Positions 6,071 through 6,083 of a stretch of DNA of 6,083 nucleotides are shown piece after piece. The notes beneath the pieces were generated by a model. The model worked only from the letters and a program-made list of their open reading frames with translations, made no database searches and was not told where the DNA came from. The DNA lies in NCBI GenBank assembly GCA_013813615.1, contig JACCRJ010000126.1:1-6083 (forward strand). Direction: 5' to 3'. The stretch's first letter is position 1. Each line of letters opens with the position of its first letter. The translations under genes and the position numbers were made by a program. Source of the DNA: Lautropia sp. (GTDB taxonomy: Bacteria > Pseudomonadota > Gammaproteobacteria > Burkholderiales > Burkholderiaceae_E).

Positions 6071-6083
6071 AAGGCTCCTTAAC

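Larger units (their letters stand above)
5940..6083. other. Upstream region of the ATPase cassette, no gene recognised
   Basis: These 144 bases should hold the promoter of the - strand cassette, but I see no convincing -35/-10 pair. A 20-codon + strand frame starts at ATG 5963 with GGGGAG six bases before it and stops at TGA 6023-6025; it is too short to call. The - strand is open from the window edge (6083) to a TAG at 6002-6000 (27 codons), which could be the end of an upstream gene or chance. The two inverted repeats in this region are listed separately. Confidence 0.5.

Noticed and set aside
6000..6083. Partial - strand gene ending at TAG 6002-6000
   Set aside because: A 27-codon open stretch running off the window edge is expected by chance, and the peptide shows no recognisable motif.

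Overview
The window looks like a chromosomal segment of a GC-rich member of the Pseudomonadota, probably a gammaproteobacterium. The evidence is high GC in the first 4.15 kb (hand counts of single 60-base lines gave 73% at 661-720 and 68% at 3061-3120), a leucine/isovalerate-type biotin carboxylase subunit followed by a DUF1289 protein, and a PAS-GAF-GGDEF signalling protein. No rRNA, tRNA, CRISPR array, transposase or integrase was found. The species cannot be named from the sequence alone.

Layout. (1) 1-924, + strand: the 3' half of an acyl-CoA carboxylase alpha subunit, best matching methylcrotonyl-CoA carboxylase, ending in an intact biotin-carrier domain. (2) 960-1262, +: a small cysteine-rich DUF1289 protein with an unusual proline-rich tail. 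(3) 1347-3206, +: a membrane-anchored diguanylate cyclase with a degenerate ethylene-receptor-like three-helix domain, then PAS, coiled coil, GAF and GGDEF. (4) 3222-4151, +: a metallo-beta-lactamase-fold hydrolase 15 bp downstream, almost certainly in the same transcript. (5) 4180-4785 and 4782-5939, both on the - strand and converging on the hydrolase: an ABC/AAA_21-type ATPase and a DUF4276/TOPRIM-like protein whose reading frames overlap. (6) 5940-6083: non-coding sequence upstream of the ATPase, with a hairpin and a small palindrome.

The first four genes are core-type in composition. The carboxylase acts in branched-chain amino acid breakdown, and the cyclase and hydrolase form a c-di-GMP signalling pair or a signalling gene with an enzyme of unknown substrate. 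The last two genes are clearly lower in GC (47% and 52% in two counted lines) and use different codons. They have the architecture of two-gene ATPase-plus-nuclease defence modules such as PARIS (AriA/AriB), AbiL and OLD-type systems. This cassette is the best candidate for an undescribed system here. The second most interesting feature is the cyclase's sensor domain, which keeps the ethylene-receptor fold signature but has lost both copper ligands.
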